A stretch of DNA of 64,000 nt from Planctomycetota bacterium (GTDB taxonomy: Bacteria; Planctomycetota; UBA1135; GCA-002748355). Of the stretch, positions 1 to 8,751 are shown piece by piece; within the stretch, counting starts at the first letter, position 1, and each line of letters opens with the position of its first letter. The notes under the pieces are model-generated. The model worked only from the letters and a program-made list of their open reading frames with translations. It made no database searches and had not been told where the DNA came from. The stretch spans positions 434,001 to 498,000 of the forward strand of contig JACKHW010000003.1 of NCBI GenBank assembly GCA_020638795.1, given 5' to 3'. The position numbers and the translations under genes were made by a program.

Positions 1-1
1 G

Positions 2-3000
2 TGTGGTTTCGTCGCGTCGAACCTCCAAGGACAGAACGGCATGCGCGTCGGTCCCCCGGCGCCGCACCCCGCTCTGCGACTCAGCTTCGAACAGCTGACG
101 AAAGATCTCGATCACGTCCCGAATCTGATCCTGCGCTCGGGCAAGGCGTTTCTCGCACGCGCTTCGGGAGGAGAACTCCGCGTCGTCGGCGCACACGACT
201 ACGATCCTCTGGTCGAGCTTCCCGACCACCGCGTGCTCAAGATCGGTGAGGGCGCGTACTGGAGCGACCGTTGTCCGAAGATTCTCGACGAAGCTCTCGC
301 GATCGCACCGAAGATCCCGCTGCGGACACAAGGCGGTTGGTTCGCGACGGTCGATCATGACGCACTACTCGGCACGAGTCTGATGTCCGAGTACGTCGTT
401 CACACGAAGGACGATGCGTTCGGGCCGGTTCGACTCACGTACGACCTCGAACCACCTCCTGGCCTCGAAGTCGATTGGCATGCGCTGATCGCAGCCATTC
501 GACGCACGGATCTCGACCCGAACGCGAAGACGGCCCTCATCGATCACCTGGATGCTGCGGGTTCGGAGTGGTTCGACTCGTGGGACAGCGAGCGACCGGT
601 CTCCGAGCACGAAGACGACGAGGAACTCCCCGAGGTGGTCGACGCAGAGGCACTGCGCGACTGGATTCTCCGTGGAGAGCTCCGCGCGGTCGTCGGTTGC
701 ACGGACGTCGTGAGCAGGATCGAGTCGGCTCTACGCGGTTCGATGCAGCTCGAAGCCACCGGAGCTTGGCGTAGTTCCCAGAGCGGGTCGTCCTACGTCC
801 ATGTGGACACGTGGCTGTCGACGTTCGAGGCATCTCGTGTCCTCAGAACGAAAGATCGGTGCTCGGTTCGCAACTGGATCATCTTCGAGGATGACGTCCC
901 CGACTGTGAACTCGTCGTCGATCTTCCGCCTCATGCATCTCCGACACAGCTCGACGAGTTGCGGGAAGCGCGTCTCTACAACGAAGGCGATCTCGTCCTG
1001 AGGTGGAAGCCAGGTACTGCACTCGAGGTCGTCGACGCGGCCCGTTGGATCGAGATGACGAAGCCCGAGCGGCGCGAACTCGTCGGCTGGCTACCGCCGC
1101 ACCTGCCACTCGTCGACGTGCACGGACGCGTCTACGGCATCGTGACCGAGTTCGGGTTGACGCGTGCACCCGGCGAAGCGCATCAAGGCGACGCTTGGAT
1201 TCGGACCACAGCAGCACAACTGAAGGACGCGTGGCACCTCGATCTCGTCCGTGCATGGTTCTTCCGTTATGTCTACGACAGTCCGGACGCGCGCTACGCG
1301 GGAGTGCTCGGCACGGACCTCATCTACGGCGACATTCACCAAACACACGTCGAAACGCTCGCTCGTAGTGTCGGCGGTCGAATGTGCGGCGACTGCGACG
1401 ATCTCGCCGAGGTCTTCTCCGAACTCCATCGCGCGCAAGGCGGGCTCGGACACGTACTGAGCATCCCTGGTCACGCTGCCTACGGCTTCGTCGAGAAGAT
1501 CGGTCGACTCTGGTACGCACAAGCGCTCCACACGTACGATCCCGTTCGTTACCGCGCACGCAGTCCCGAAGACGCTCTGGTCAGGCTCTACTCGTTCTTC
1601 GATCCCGGCGCGACGATCGACCCTGCACAGCTCTCGATCCTGCTGCGCTTCTCGGGTGAGAACCAACGAGATACCTGGCGGCTCGGCTCGAAGATCTTCA
1701 CGGACCGGGAATACGCGCAGACGATGATCGACGTCCAACGCGATTGGCACCTGCACGCGTTCGCACGCGGCGCGGCGACGATGCAGCGGCGTATCGCGCG
1801 TGACGATGCGACGATCCCCGACCGACTCGAATACGCAGGGCTGCTCGAACGGCAGGGACGTTGGTTGGACGCGGCTAGAATGCTCGAGAACATCTCGAAC
1901 GACTTCGAGGATCCGAAGGGCGAAGTCGCGCTTCGGCATGTTGCTGCACTGTTCGAGGCGGAACGCATGGCGGAGGCGCTGGAGGCCACGGCGCGTTTTC
2001 GCAGCAAGGGTCTCGCACAGAGCCTGCGCAAGGGAATCGAGGGATTCGATGCGCTGTTCCAGCTCGCGTTCGTGCTCCTAGCGCGCGACTGCGTGGACGT
2101 CTGCTTCGAACTCGCGGACGACGAGATGTCCGCGGTCCGGAAAGGCATCTTGACGACACCAGGATGGCTGACGAGCTCAGCGTTCGATTCCGATATGTGG
2201 TTCGACTCCCCTTGGCACGTTGCAATCCGTGGCGCGCAGCGCAACTGGGTGACGTTCGCGACGCGCATGATCGAACGCGTTCCCGAAGCGCATCCAGGGT
2301 GGAAGGATCGGCGCATTCGGTGGACCCGCGAGATCGAGTCCTACCTCGAGGCGATCCTGCCCTGGGATCTCGAGACGTCGAGCGACTTCGTCGATCGCAT
2401 GGAGTTGGTCGGGTCCTATCGGCTGCTGACGGACAAGGCGCGGATCGACGGTTTGCTCGATGGAGTCAACTCCCCTGACGGGCCCTACGAACTCGTGGCG
2501 CCGTCCGAACGAAAGCGACGCGGCGATCTGAAAGCGACGTTCGACGACGATCTGCGCTGGCTCAAGATCGCCGTCAACTGGCACATCCAACGATTCAACG
2601 TCGCTCTCGCGGATGCGCGGCGCGCGGTTCGCGATGGCGGGACCGAAGAACCGTTCGCTATGGACAAACTCGTACGACGTCTACGTCTTCATGCGTCCCG
2701 GATAGAGACTGCTTGGAAGAGCGTCACGACCATGTACCCCGATCTCGACTGGATGCGCGCGAGTGTCGAAGCGACGCGCTACGGACTCGCGGTTCTCGAA
2801 GGGAACGTGGACGTCCAACGGAAGACGCTCGCGGTCGTACGCGATCTCGGGGACAAGTTCACGACGGATACGACGATCGAGGCGCTCGGCGGGCTCGCGC
2901 CACTCCTGGACGAACAGCAGTTCGGTCGCGCGCTCGAAACATACGCCGACGTGCTCGACTACCGGCCGTTGTGGTTCGAGATCGTATGGGCAGCCAATCG

Positions 3001-3115
3001 CGCTGGCGCTCACGACCGCGCGCTGCAGGCCGCCGAGTTCGCGTGCCGCGTCCATCCGGACGATGCGGTGTTCGCGCAGGAGCGCGACGCGCTTCGAGCA
3101 TGGACGGCGCGCTGA
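2..3115 (+). CDS. Transglutaminase-like protein with C-terminal helical repeats, 5' partial
   Basis: The reading frame is open from the left window edge, so the gene probably starts upstream; an internal ATG lies at 41. Numbered from that ATG, residues 448-500 resemble a transglutaminase/protease-like core: GDCDDLA with Cys452, His478 in PGHAAYGF and Asp500 in HTYDP give a plausible Cys-His-Asp triad. Residues ~590-700 look like TPR-type helical hairpins (EYAGLLERQGRWLDAARML). The rest matches no family I recognise. No transmembrane segment is seen in the visible part. The next gene starts 14 bp downstream on the same strand, so they may be co-transcribed. Function is unknown; the transglutaminase-like call rests on the motif spacing only. 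Confidence 0.6.
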   Translation, partial: CGFVASNLQGQNGMRVGPPAPHPALRLSFEQLTKDLDHVPNLILRSGKAFLARASGGELRVVGAHDYDPLVELPDHRVLKIGEGAYWSDRCPKILDEALAIAPKIPLRTQGGWFATVDHDALLGTSLMSEYVVHTKDDAFGPVRLTYDLEPPPGLEVDWHALIAAIRRTDLDPNAKTALIDHLDAAGSEWFDSWDSERPVSEHEDDEELPEVVDAEALRDWILRGELRAVVGCTDVVSRIESALRGSMQLEATGAWRSSQSGSSYVHVDTWLSTFEASRVLRTKDRCSVRNWIIFEDDVPDCELVVDLPPHASPTQLDELREARLYNEGDLVLRWKPGTALEVVDAARWIEMTKPERRELVGWLPPHLPLVDVHGRVYGIVTEFGLTRAPGEAHQGDAWIRTTAAQLKDAWHLDLVRAWFFRYVYDSPDARYAGVLGTDLIYGDIHQTHVETLARSVGGRMCGDCDDLAEVFSELHRAQGGLGHVLSIPGHAAYGFVEKIGRLWYAQALHTYDPVRYRARSPEDALVRLYSFFDPGATIDPAQLSILLRFSGENQRDTWRLGSKIFTDREYAQTMIDVQRDWHLHAFARGAATMQRRIARDDATIPDRLEYAGLLERQGRWLDAARMLENISNDFEDPKGEVALRHVAALFEAERMAEALEATARFRSKGLAQSLRKGIEGFDALFQLAFVLLARDCVDVCFELADDEMSAVRKGILTTPGWLTSSAFDSDMWFDSPWHVAIRGAQRNWVTFATRMIERVPEAHPGWKDRRIRWTREIESYLEAILPWDLETSSDFVDRMELVGSYRLLTDKARIDGLLDGVNSPDGPYELVAPSERKRRGDLKATFDDDLRWLKIAVNWHIQRFNVALADARRAVRDGGTEEPFAMDKLVRRLRLHASRIETAWKSVTTMYPDLDWMRASVEATRYGLAVLEGNVDVQRKTLAVVRDLGDKFTTDTTIEALGGLAPLLDEQQFGRALETYADVLDYRPLWFEIVWAANRAGAHDRALQAAEFACRVHPDDAVFAQERDALRAWTAR

Positions 3116-3129
3116 TATCTTCGCGTGCC

Positions 3130-3909
3130 ATGAACATCGACCTCGAGCACGCGCTCGAAACCGTACGTCTGGCTGCGACCCGCGGCGCCGAGGCCGCGCT
3201 TCGCCGCTTTCGCAAGAACATCGACATCGAGCTCAAGTCGGACAAGAGCGTCGTGACGATCGCCGACCGCGAGGCCGAAGCCGCGATCATCGACGTGCTC
3301 CACTCGCGCTTTCCGGATCACGCGATTCTCGGCGAAGAGAGCGGAGCACACGAGAAGCGCTCTCCGTATCGCTGGATCGTCGACCCGATCGACGGCACGC
3401 TAGGCTTCTCTCGTGGGAGTTCGTTCTGGGGTCCACTCGTGGCTCTCGAACACGAAGGCAAGATCCTCGCCGGTGCGTTGGGGCTGCCGGCACTGGGGGA
3501 ACTGTACGTAGCAGCGAGGGGACTCGGGTGTTGGAACGGCGATCGTCGCCTTCGCGTGAGTTCGATCGACACGTGGTCCGATGCGATCTTGTCGCTCGGC
3601 GAACTCCGCCGTCTCGTCCAAGGCGAGTTCGAGCACCCCGTGCTCGAACTCTGCCGCACTGCCAAGTCGGCACGCAGCTACGGGGATCTCGCAGCGGTAA
3701 CGCTCGTGCTCGAAGGCCGTGCCGAGGCCTACGTCGAAGGCGGCGTCAAGATCTGGGATCTCGCGCCCCTACCCGTCCTACTCGAAGAGGCCGGAGGTCG
3801 CTTCACCGACACGACCGGCGGTCAAAACCTCGAAACTGGCAACGGAATCGGCTCGAACGGCCTCGTCCACGAGCACGTCCTCGAACGCTTCCGCACGGCA
3901 TCCCGCTGA
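3130..3909 (+). CDS. Inositol monophosphatase family phosphatase (HisN/SuhB-like)
   Basis: The 259-residue protein has the usual length for the inositol monophosphatase superfamily of Mg-dependent phosphomonoesterases. Metal-binding motifs are visible in order: GEESG (Glu69/Glu70), DPIDGT (Asp85, Asp88) and WDLAP (Trp209, Asp210). The third motif reads WDLAP with the pattern of histidinol-phosphatase/IMPase proteins. Family substrates include inositol-1-phosphate, histidinol phosphate and 3'-phosphoadenosine phosphates; the sequence does not decide among them. The ATG at 3130 is chosen because it precedes the conserved N-terminal helix, and the longer open frame upstream overlaps the previous gene. 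It is a cytoplasmic enzyme, possibly in an operon with the preceding gene. Confidence 0.85.
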   Translation: MNIDLEHALETVRLAATRGAEAALRRFRKNIDIELKSDKSVVTIADREAEAAIIDVLHSRFPDHAILGEESGAHEKRSPYRWIVDPIDGTLGFSRGSSFWGPLVALEHEGKILAGALGLPALGELYVAARGLGCWNGDRRLRVSSIDTWSDAILSLGELRRLVQGEFEHPVLELCRTAKSARSYGDLAAVTLVLEGRAEAYVEGGVKIWDLAPLPVLLEEAGGRFTDTTGGQNLETGNGIGSNGLVHEHVLERFRTASR

Positions 3910-3981
3910 CATCCCAAACCGCGCTACCTTCGCGCGTGATTCGTGCCAGGGACGAGTTGCGGTCGGCTCGCCCGTGAGGGA

Positions 3982-5520
3982 TCAGCGGAAGTCCACCTGG
4001 AGTGCGTTGGAGAAGGAGAAGCCCTGCGGCGTCTTCGCGTCGAGCACGAGGAACTGCGCATACGCCGTGCCTGGCGTTCCGCCGGGGATGTCGAACGCGA
4101 CTGCCCCCATCGCGTCGGTCGGGAAGATGACCACGGGTAGCGGTGGCCATGGAACGAGGGTGCCTCCGAAAATCGAGATCGGACCGTTCGTCGCCGAGTA
4201 GACGAGGACGGCCGCGGACGACGTCGCTGCATTCATCAGGGTGAAGCGTGCGGAGTTGCCACTCGTGAGTTGACCGCAAGCATCGAACACGGGAACCCCG
4301 TTCGTCCCGGCGAGCCCCTGCCCGAGGTCCTTCACCGGAGGTGGTGCATCGGGCACGATCTTCCAGATCTCGCCGTCGGAGTAATCACAAACGAGTAGCT
4401 CGCCGTAGTCGTCTTCGGCGAAACTCGCGACCGCGTGGATGCGCCGCGTGCCGACCTTGGGCACGAGTTCGGCGGTGCGATCGCGGAACTCGGTCTTGGT
4501 CCCATTCTGGTAACGGAACGACCAGATCTTCTGCGTGACGTAGTCGCCGAAGAAATACGTTCCCTTCAAATCCGGAATCGCGCAGCCGCGATACACGAAC
4601 CCGCCTGTGATCGAACGCCCGTCTGTCCGACCGTACGTGTGTACCGGCAACGTGAGCGCAGGCGAGTTGCACGTCGGAACGTTCGATGCACACGCGCTCG
4701 TGGAGTAGCAAGCGGTCCCCTCCATGATCTTCCAACCGAAGTTGAGCCCGAGCGCACCGGTCGCCGCATAGCTGACTTCTTCTTGCGCGTTCTGCCCGAC
4801 ATCTCCGATCCAAAACTCACCGGTGACGCGATCGAACGAGCAGCGCCACGGGTTGCGCAGACCGAGGTAGGCAATTTCGTCGAGCACGTTCGGATCGTTG
4901 CGGAACGGATTGTCCGCCGGGATCGCATACGGCAACGTCACCGTATCGATGTCGATGCGCAGAATCTTGCCGAGCAGCACCCCGCCGTTCTGTGCGCGAC
5001 AACCGGGATCGCCACCGGAGCCGCCATCACCGAGTCCGAGGTGCAGATAGCCCTTCGGTCCGAACGCGAGGAATCCCCCGTTGTGATTCGAGTACGGCTG
5101 CGTGAGCGGACCGAGGATCGAGCGAGCGGAGTTCGGATCGGCGACGTTCGGGTTCGCTGTCGAAACCGAATAGCGCTCGAGCACCGAGTTGCCGCTGCGG
5201 TCCGTGTAGTAGACGAAGAAGAAGCCGTTCTGAAAGTAGTTCGGATGAAAGGCGAGTCCGAGCAACCCACGCTCACCCGACTGCACCGTCTTGCTCGTCA
5301 GGTCGAGGAACGGAGTCGGCAGCACGACACCGCGATCGGCGATCCTGATCAGCCCATTCTGCTGCGCCACGAACAGGCGAGCCTTGTCGCCCCGAGGGAC
5401 GCGCACATCGATGGGACTCGAGAAGCCGGTCGCCACGACCTCAGCTGTCAATGGCGTTTGCGAGGGAAGAAGGCTGGCGATCGATGTCGCGAGCATGACG
5501 AAGAGAAGCGGTCGATCCAT
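3982..5520 (-). CDS. Secreted PQQ-dependent sugar dehydrogenase-like beta-propeller with C-terminal module
   Basis: A 512-residue exported protein. A signal peptide (MDRPLLFVMLATSIASLLPSQ) supports the ATG at 5520 over one 15 bp upstream. Residues ~25-385 match the soluble glucose/sorbosone dehydrogenase family. Evidence is ERGLLGLAFHP, NHNGGFLAFGP, GDGGSGGDPG, GLRNPWRCSFD, WIGDVGQN and GGFVYRG, the conserved motifs of this six-bladed quinoprotein propeller that oxidises sugars with PQQ. Residues ~395-512 form a separate C-terminal module rich in beta-strand, ending in DAKTPQGFSFSNALQVDF. It resembles the C-terminus of the secreted protein at 7623-8630. It is convergent with the phosphatase gene, 72 bp away. 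Many members of this family have unproven substrates, so sugar dehydrogenase is a family-level call. Confidence 0.85.
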   Translation of the reverse strand: MDRPLLFVMLATSIASLLPSQTPLTAEVVATGFSSPIDVRVPRGDKARLFVAQQNGLIRIADRGVVLPTPFLDLTSKTVQSGERGLLGLAFHPNYFQNGFFFVYYTDRSGNSVLERYSVSTANPNVADPNSARSILGPLTQPYSNHNGGFLAFGPKGYLHLGLGDGGSGGDPGCRAQNGGVLLGKILRIDIDTVTLPYAIPADNPFRNDPNVLDEIAYLGLRNPWRCSFDRVTGEFWIGDVGQNAQEEVSYAATGALGLNFGWKIMEGTACYSTSACASNVPTCNSPALTLPVHTYGRTDGRSITGGFVYRGCAIPDLKGTYFFGDYVTQKIWSFRYQNGTKTEFRDRTAELVPKVGTRRIHAVASFAEDDYGELLVCDYSDGEIWKIVPDAPPPVKDLGQGLAGTNGVPVFDACGQLTSGNSARFTLMNAATSSAAVLVYSATNGPISIFGGTLVPWPPLPVVIFPTDAMGAVAFDIPGGTPGTAYAQFLVLDAKTPQGFSFSNALQVDFR

Positions 5521-5665
5521 GGTTGGTAGGTTCACGGTGGAAACCGTGAGTCATTGACATGCGGCGACTGTATCAGGCCACGCGAAACCGTGCCGTCACT
5601 CGAATACGCTCGAACGGCATGATTGCGGGTTGCACCGGGTGGCGGTCCATGCGGACAATCGCGGC

Positions 5666-6001
5666 ATGGACGCACAACGGTTCCTCGGCCTGTCCCGTGC
5701 CTGCCTTGCAGAAGTGGAGGATTGGCTCGAGGGTTTCGACCCCGACGAACTCGACTACACGATGACCGATGGCGTCGTGACGCTCGAATTCGCGGACGGC
5801 ACGCGGTTCGTGCTCAATCGCCAGTCCGGCAACCACCAGATGTGGTTCGCGGCGGGCGTCTCTGCCTGGCACTACGACTTCGATGAAGCGTCCGAACGCT
5901 GGCTCGACGCACGGGATGGGCACGCGCTCCAAGATCGTTTGGCTGCGGCCATCGGGGAGAAGCTCGGTCGCGACGTCGCGTGGTTGGGCACGGGTGCCTG
6001 A
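5666..6001 (+). CDS. cyaY: Frataxin-like iron donor/regulator CyaY
   Basis: The 111-residue protein matches the frataxin/CyaY family along its full length. It has an N-terminal helix with acidic residues (CLAEVEDWLEGFDPDELDY), then the strands DGVVTLEF, GTRFVLNRQ and NHQMWFAAG, and the closing WLDARDG. Frataxins bind iron through the acidic ridge and modulate cysteine desulfurase during Fe-S cluster assembly in the cytoplasm. The ATG at 5666 is chosen because the family begins with this helix; a TTG at 5630 would add 12 residues. It is divergent from the sugar dehydrogenase. No isc or suf gene is nearby, so the partner desulfurase must be encoded elsewhere. Confidence 0.88.
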   Translation: MDAQRFLGLSRACLAEVEDWLEGFDPDELDYTMTDGVVTLEFADGTRFVLNRQSGNHQMWFAAGVSAWHYDFDEASERWLDARDGHALQDRLAAAIGEKLGRDVAWLGTGA

Positions 6002-6300
6002 CGCGACGTTTTCCCTGACGCAGGACATTCGCAAACCCCGTAGGCAGTTCGTTGCATTCGTCGGGGCGAATGGCCGCCTCTCGCTGGGTTGCATTGCCTC
6101 ATCAGATCACCCGATCTGCCTGCGTCCGCGCGCCTGACGAGAGCTGCCGGTAGGCGGCGGCAAAGACAACGAACTCCTGACGCGTAACACCAGCGAATCG
6201 GTGATTCGACACGGACGTGCAACGCAGCCATGGGCGGCGGGAGTCGTACCGTGTGGACCGAGACTTTCCGCTCGTTGCACTAGCCCCTACCGTGGCCGCG
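6002..6300. other. Intergenic region without a recognisable gene
   Basis: About 300 bp between cyaY and the symporter gene. The symporter frame stays open back to a GTG at 6217, but the residues it would add (rich in Arg and Ser) are unlike the family. I see no RNA gene, convincing promoter boxes or strong hairpin. Confidence 0.5.
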
Positions 6301-7608
6301 ATGAAGAAACTCGCGCTCCACTGGTGGATCTTGATCGCGATGGTCGCGGGTGTCGGCTGCGGCATGATCGCGGCGAACGCAGGCCAATCGTCGTTCGTCC
6401 TGACCTGGATCCGGCCAGTCGGGACGCTCTTCATGAACCTGCTCAAGATGATCGCCGTTCCGCTCGTGCTCTTCAGCCTCGTCGCGGGCGTCGCGAGCCT
6501 CGACGACATGCGGAAGATGGGGCGCATCGGCGGCAAGACCATCGTGCTCTACATCGCGACGACGTCCGTCGCGATCACGATCGGACTCATCGTCGCCGCG
6601 ATCCTGAAACCGGGCGGGGATATCGGGCCGGAGCTCGCGGAGAGCCTGCGCGCTTCGTTCCAACAAAAGACGGAAGCAACCGTTTCCTCCGCGAAAGGCG
6701 TGAGCATGCTCGACCAGGTCGTCGGCATCGTTCCGACGAACCCGTTCCAGGCACTTGCCGAAGCGCAGATGCTGCAGGTCGTCTTCTTCGCACTGATGCT
6801 CGGCATCGCGTTCACGAAGCTCTCGCAGAAGCGCAACACGAAGCCGATCGTCGAGACGTTCCAACTCCTGTCGGACGCGATCATCGAGATGGTGATGATC
6901 ATCATGTGGCTCGCGCCTATCGGCGTCTTCGCGCTCCTGGCGACCGTCATCGCCGAACTCGGCGAGGACCCCGACAAGATGAAGCAGCTCCTCGGCGCAC
7001 TCCTCGGCTACATGCTGACGGTGCTCCTCGGGTTGGTCATCCACGGCGTGCTGATCTACGGCCTCCTGCTTCGCTTCGTCGCCAAGGTCCCGATCAAGAA
7101 GTTCTTGAAAGCGATGGTTCCGGCGCAGCTCCTGGCGTTCAGTTCCAGTTCATCGGGCGCGACGCTGCCCGTGACCATCAACTGCGTCGAGAAAGGAATC
7201 GGGGTCGACGAAGAGGTCTCGAGCTTCGTGTTGCCTCTCGGCGCCACGATCAACATGGACGGCACGGGCCTCTATCAAGGAGTCGCCGCGGTGTTCATCG
7301 CGACCGTCTACGGCATGGATCTGACTCTCGCCCAGCAGGCCGAAGTCGTCGTGACGGCATCGCTCGCCTCGATCGGGACCGCAGCCGTCCCCGGCGTCGG
7401 TACCGTCATGCTGACGATCGTGCTTGGACAGATCGGCGTGCCACTCGAAGGCATCGGACTGATCCTCGGCGTCGACCGCATCCTCGACATGTGCCGCACG
7501 GTGATCAACGTCAGTGGCGATGCGACGGTCGCCTGCTGCGTGGCCCGCTCCGAGGACTTGATCCACGAAGGAGACCGCACGGTCCACGACGACGTGATCA
7601 GCGACTGA
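6301..7608 (+). CDS. Dicarboxylate/amino acid:cation symporter (SDF/GltP family)
   Basis: A 435-residue inner-membrane transporter of the glutamate/dicarboxylate:Na+/H+ symporter family. It has about eight hydrophobic helices plus re-entrant loops. The hallmark motifs are in order: the serine-rich hairpin SSSSGATLPVT, NMDGTGLYQ in TM7 and DRILDMCRTVINVSGD in TM8, which binds substrate and sodium. Family members take up glutamate, aspartate, C4-dicarboxylates or neutral amino acids with Na+ or H+. The Arg of DMCRT suits an acidic substrate, though this is inference. The ATG at 6301 sits right before the first transmembrane helix. It stands alone on the plus strand. Confidence 0.92.
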   Translation: MKKLALHWWILIAMVAGVGCGMIAANAGQSSFVLTWIRPVGTLFMNLLKMIAVPLVLFSLVAGVASLDDMRKMGRIGGKTIVLYIATTSVAITIGLIVAAILKPGGDIGPELAESLRASFQQKTEATVSSAKGVSMLDQVVGIVPTNPFQALAEAQMLQVVFFALMLGIAFTKLSQKRNTKPIVETFQLLSDAIIEMVMIIMWLAPIGVFALLATVIAELGEDPDKMKQLLGALLGYMLTVLLGLVIHGVLIYGLLLRFVAKVPIKKFLKAMVPAQLLAFSSSSSGATLPVTINCVEKGIGVDEEVSSFVLPLGATINMDGTGLYQGVAAVFIATVYGMDLTLAQQAEVVVTASLASIGTAAVPGVGTVMLTIVLGQIGVPLEGIGLILGVDRILDMCRTVINVSGDATVACCVARSEDLIHEGDRTVHDDVISD

Positions 7609-7622
7609 CCGCGATTCGAGAA

Positions 7623-8630
7623 CTACTTGCAGACGACCGACAGGCCGTTGGTCGTCTCGATCGAAGTGAGGCCCGGGAACATCGCGTCCTGGAGCGTCAA
7701 CGAGAACATGGCATTGGCCGGGAAGTCGAACTTCTGGACGGCGTTGCCCGACGCGTCCGTCACGAACCCGAGCGACGCGATGTAGTTGGAGTGCAGGTAG
7801 CAGTTCGTACCCGGTAGCTGCAGCGCGAGACGCTGGTTCCCGATGATCAGCACCGTAGGCGTTGTCGGGTTGCTCGACGCGAGTGCGAGCGTCAGCGATC
7901 GCTGCGTCCCGGTCGTCGTCGACATTCCGCCCAGCCGAGGCCCGCAACTCTGTCCGTACGCCTCGATATCGCAGGCGACTCCTGGCGTGAAACGAATCGA
8001 GAGTCCCGTCTTGTACACCGTGTAGCCGGACCGCAACGTGATGCTCGCACTCGTGACGATCCGGAACTGGAGCAACCCACTCGCAGGAATCGTGATCGAT
8101 CGTTCTGCGCGGTCGAACGATCCCGTCGTCGACGGAACCGAAGCGAAATCGATCGTCTGATCGTTGTCGATGTCGACACCGAGCTTCACGCCGGAACCGG
8201 CTTGCGCGATGCCGGAGGCCCACATCTCGAGCAGACCACGCGTCCCCGCACGTCCCTTGATCTCGAACAGTAACTCGTGCGGTCCTTGTACCACCGCGGT
8301 GTTCGACGGCGACGCCGTCGTGCCCGCGATCGCGGTCGTCGACGATGCCGTCGCGGTGCCTTGCTCGGACACGTCCACGGTCACGACGTCACCCCGGACG
8401 AAGTGACTGATCAGCGTCGCGGCGCTCGTGTTGGAGAGGTTCGCGCTGACGGACGTCCCCGTCGAAGGGATGTCTTTGTTGGCCGCGATGGATTGATAGG
8501 CGAGCGCCGTGCCCTCGCGGGCGAAGTTGCCGTAGTCGGTCAGCGTGGTCAGACGAGCGGCGAGGGTCGTTTGGGCTCCGAGCAAAGCTGCCGGAGCCAG
8601 GACGGCCCCCAGGAGGATGAATGCGCGCAT
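7623..8630 (-). CDS. Secreted protein of unknown function with C-terminal beta module
   Basis: The 335-residue protein starts with a clear signal peptide (MRAFILLGAVLAPAALLGAQ), which favours the ATG at 8630 over one 33 bp upstream. The mature part is rich in Thr, Ser and Ala and predicted beta-strand. No enzymatic motif is visible. Three Cys pairs could form disulfides. The C-terminus (FVTDASGNAV, FDFP, LQDAMFP, TTNGLSV) aligns by eye with the end of the sugar dehydrogenase at 3982-5520. It lies 122 bp downstream of the permease genes on the same strand but need not share their role. I do not recognise a family. Confidence 0.7.
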   Translation of the reverse strand: MRAFILLGAVLAPAALLGAQTTLAARLTTLTDYGNFAREGTALAYQSIAANKDIPSTGTSVSANLSNTSAATLISHFVRGDVVTVDVSEQGTATASSTTAIAGTTASPSNTAVVQGPHELLFEIKGRAGTRGLLEMWASGIAQAGSGVKLGVDIDNDQTIDFASVPSTTGSFDRAERSITIPASGLLQFRIVTSASITLRSGYTVYKTGLSIRFTPGVACDIEAYGQSCGPRLGGMSTTTGTQRSLTLALASSNPTTPTVLIIGNQRLALQLPGTNCYLHSNYIASLGFVTDASGNAVQKFDFPANAMFSLTLQDAMFPGLTSIETTNGLSVVCK

Positions 8631-8751
8631 GGTGGGTTCGGGAATGGATCTGCGGAGAAGCATATGCCACGTCCGACGCGCGCACCCGCGGTGGAGTTCG
8701 CTCCAAACTCCTCAATTTCTGTCGCAGCGCGATGCGTCGCGAGCGACGGAG

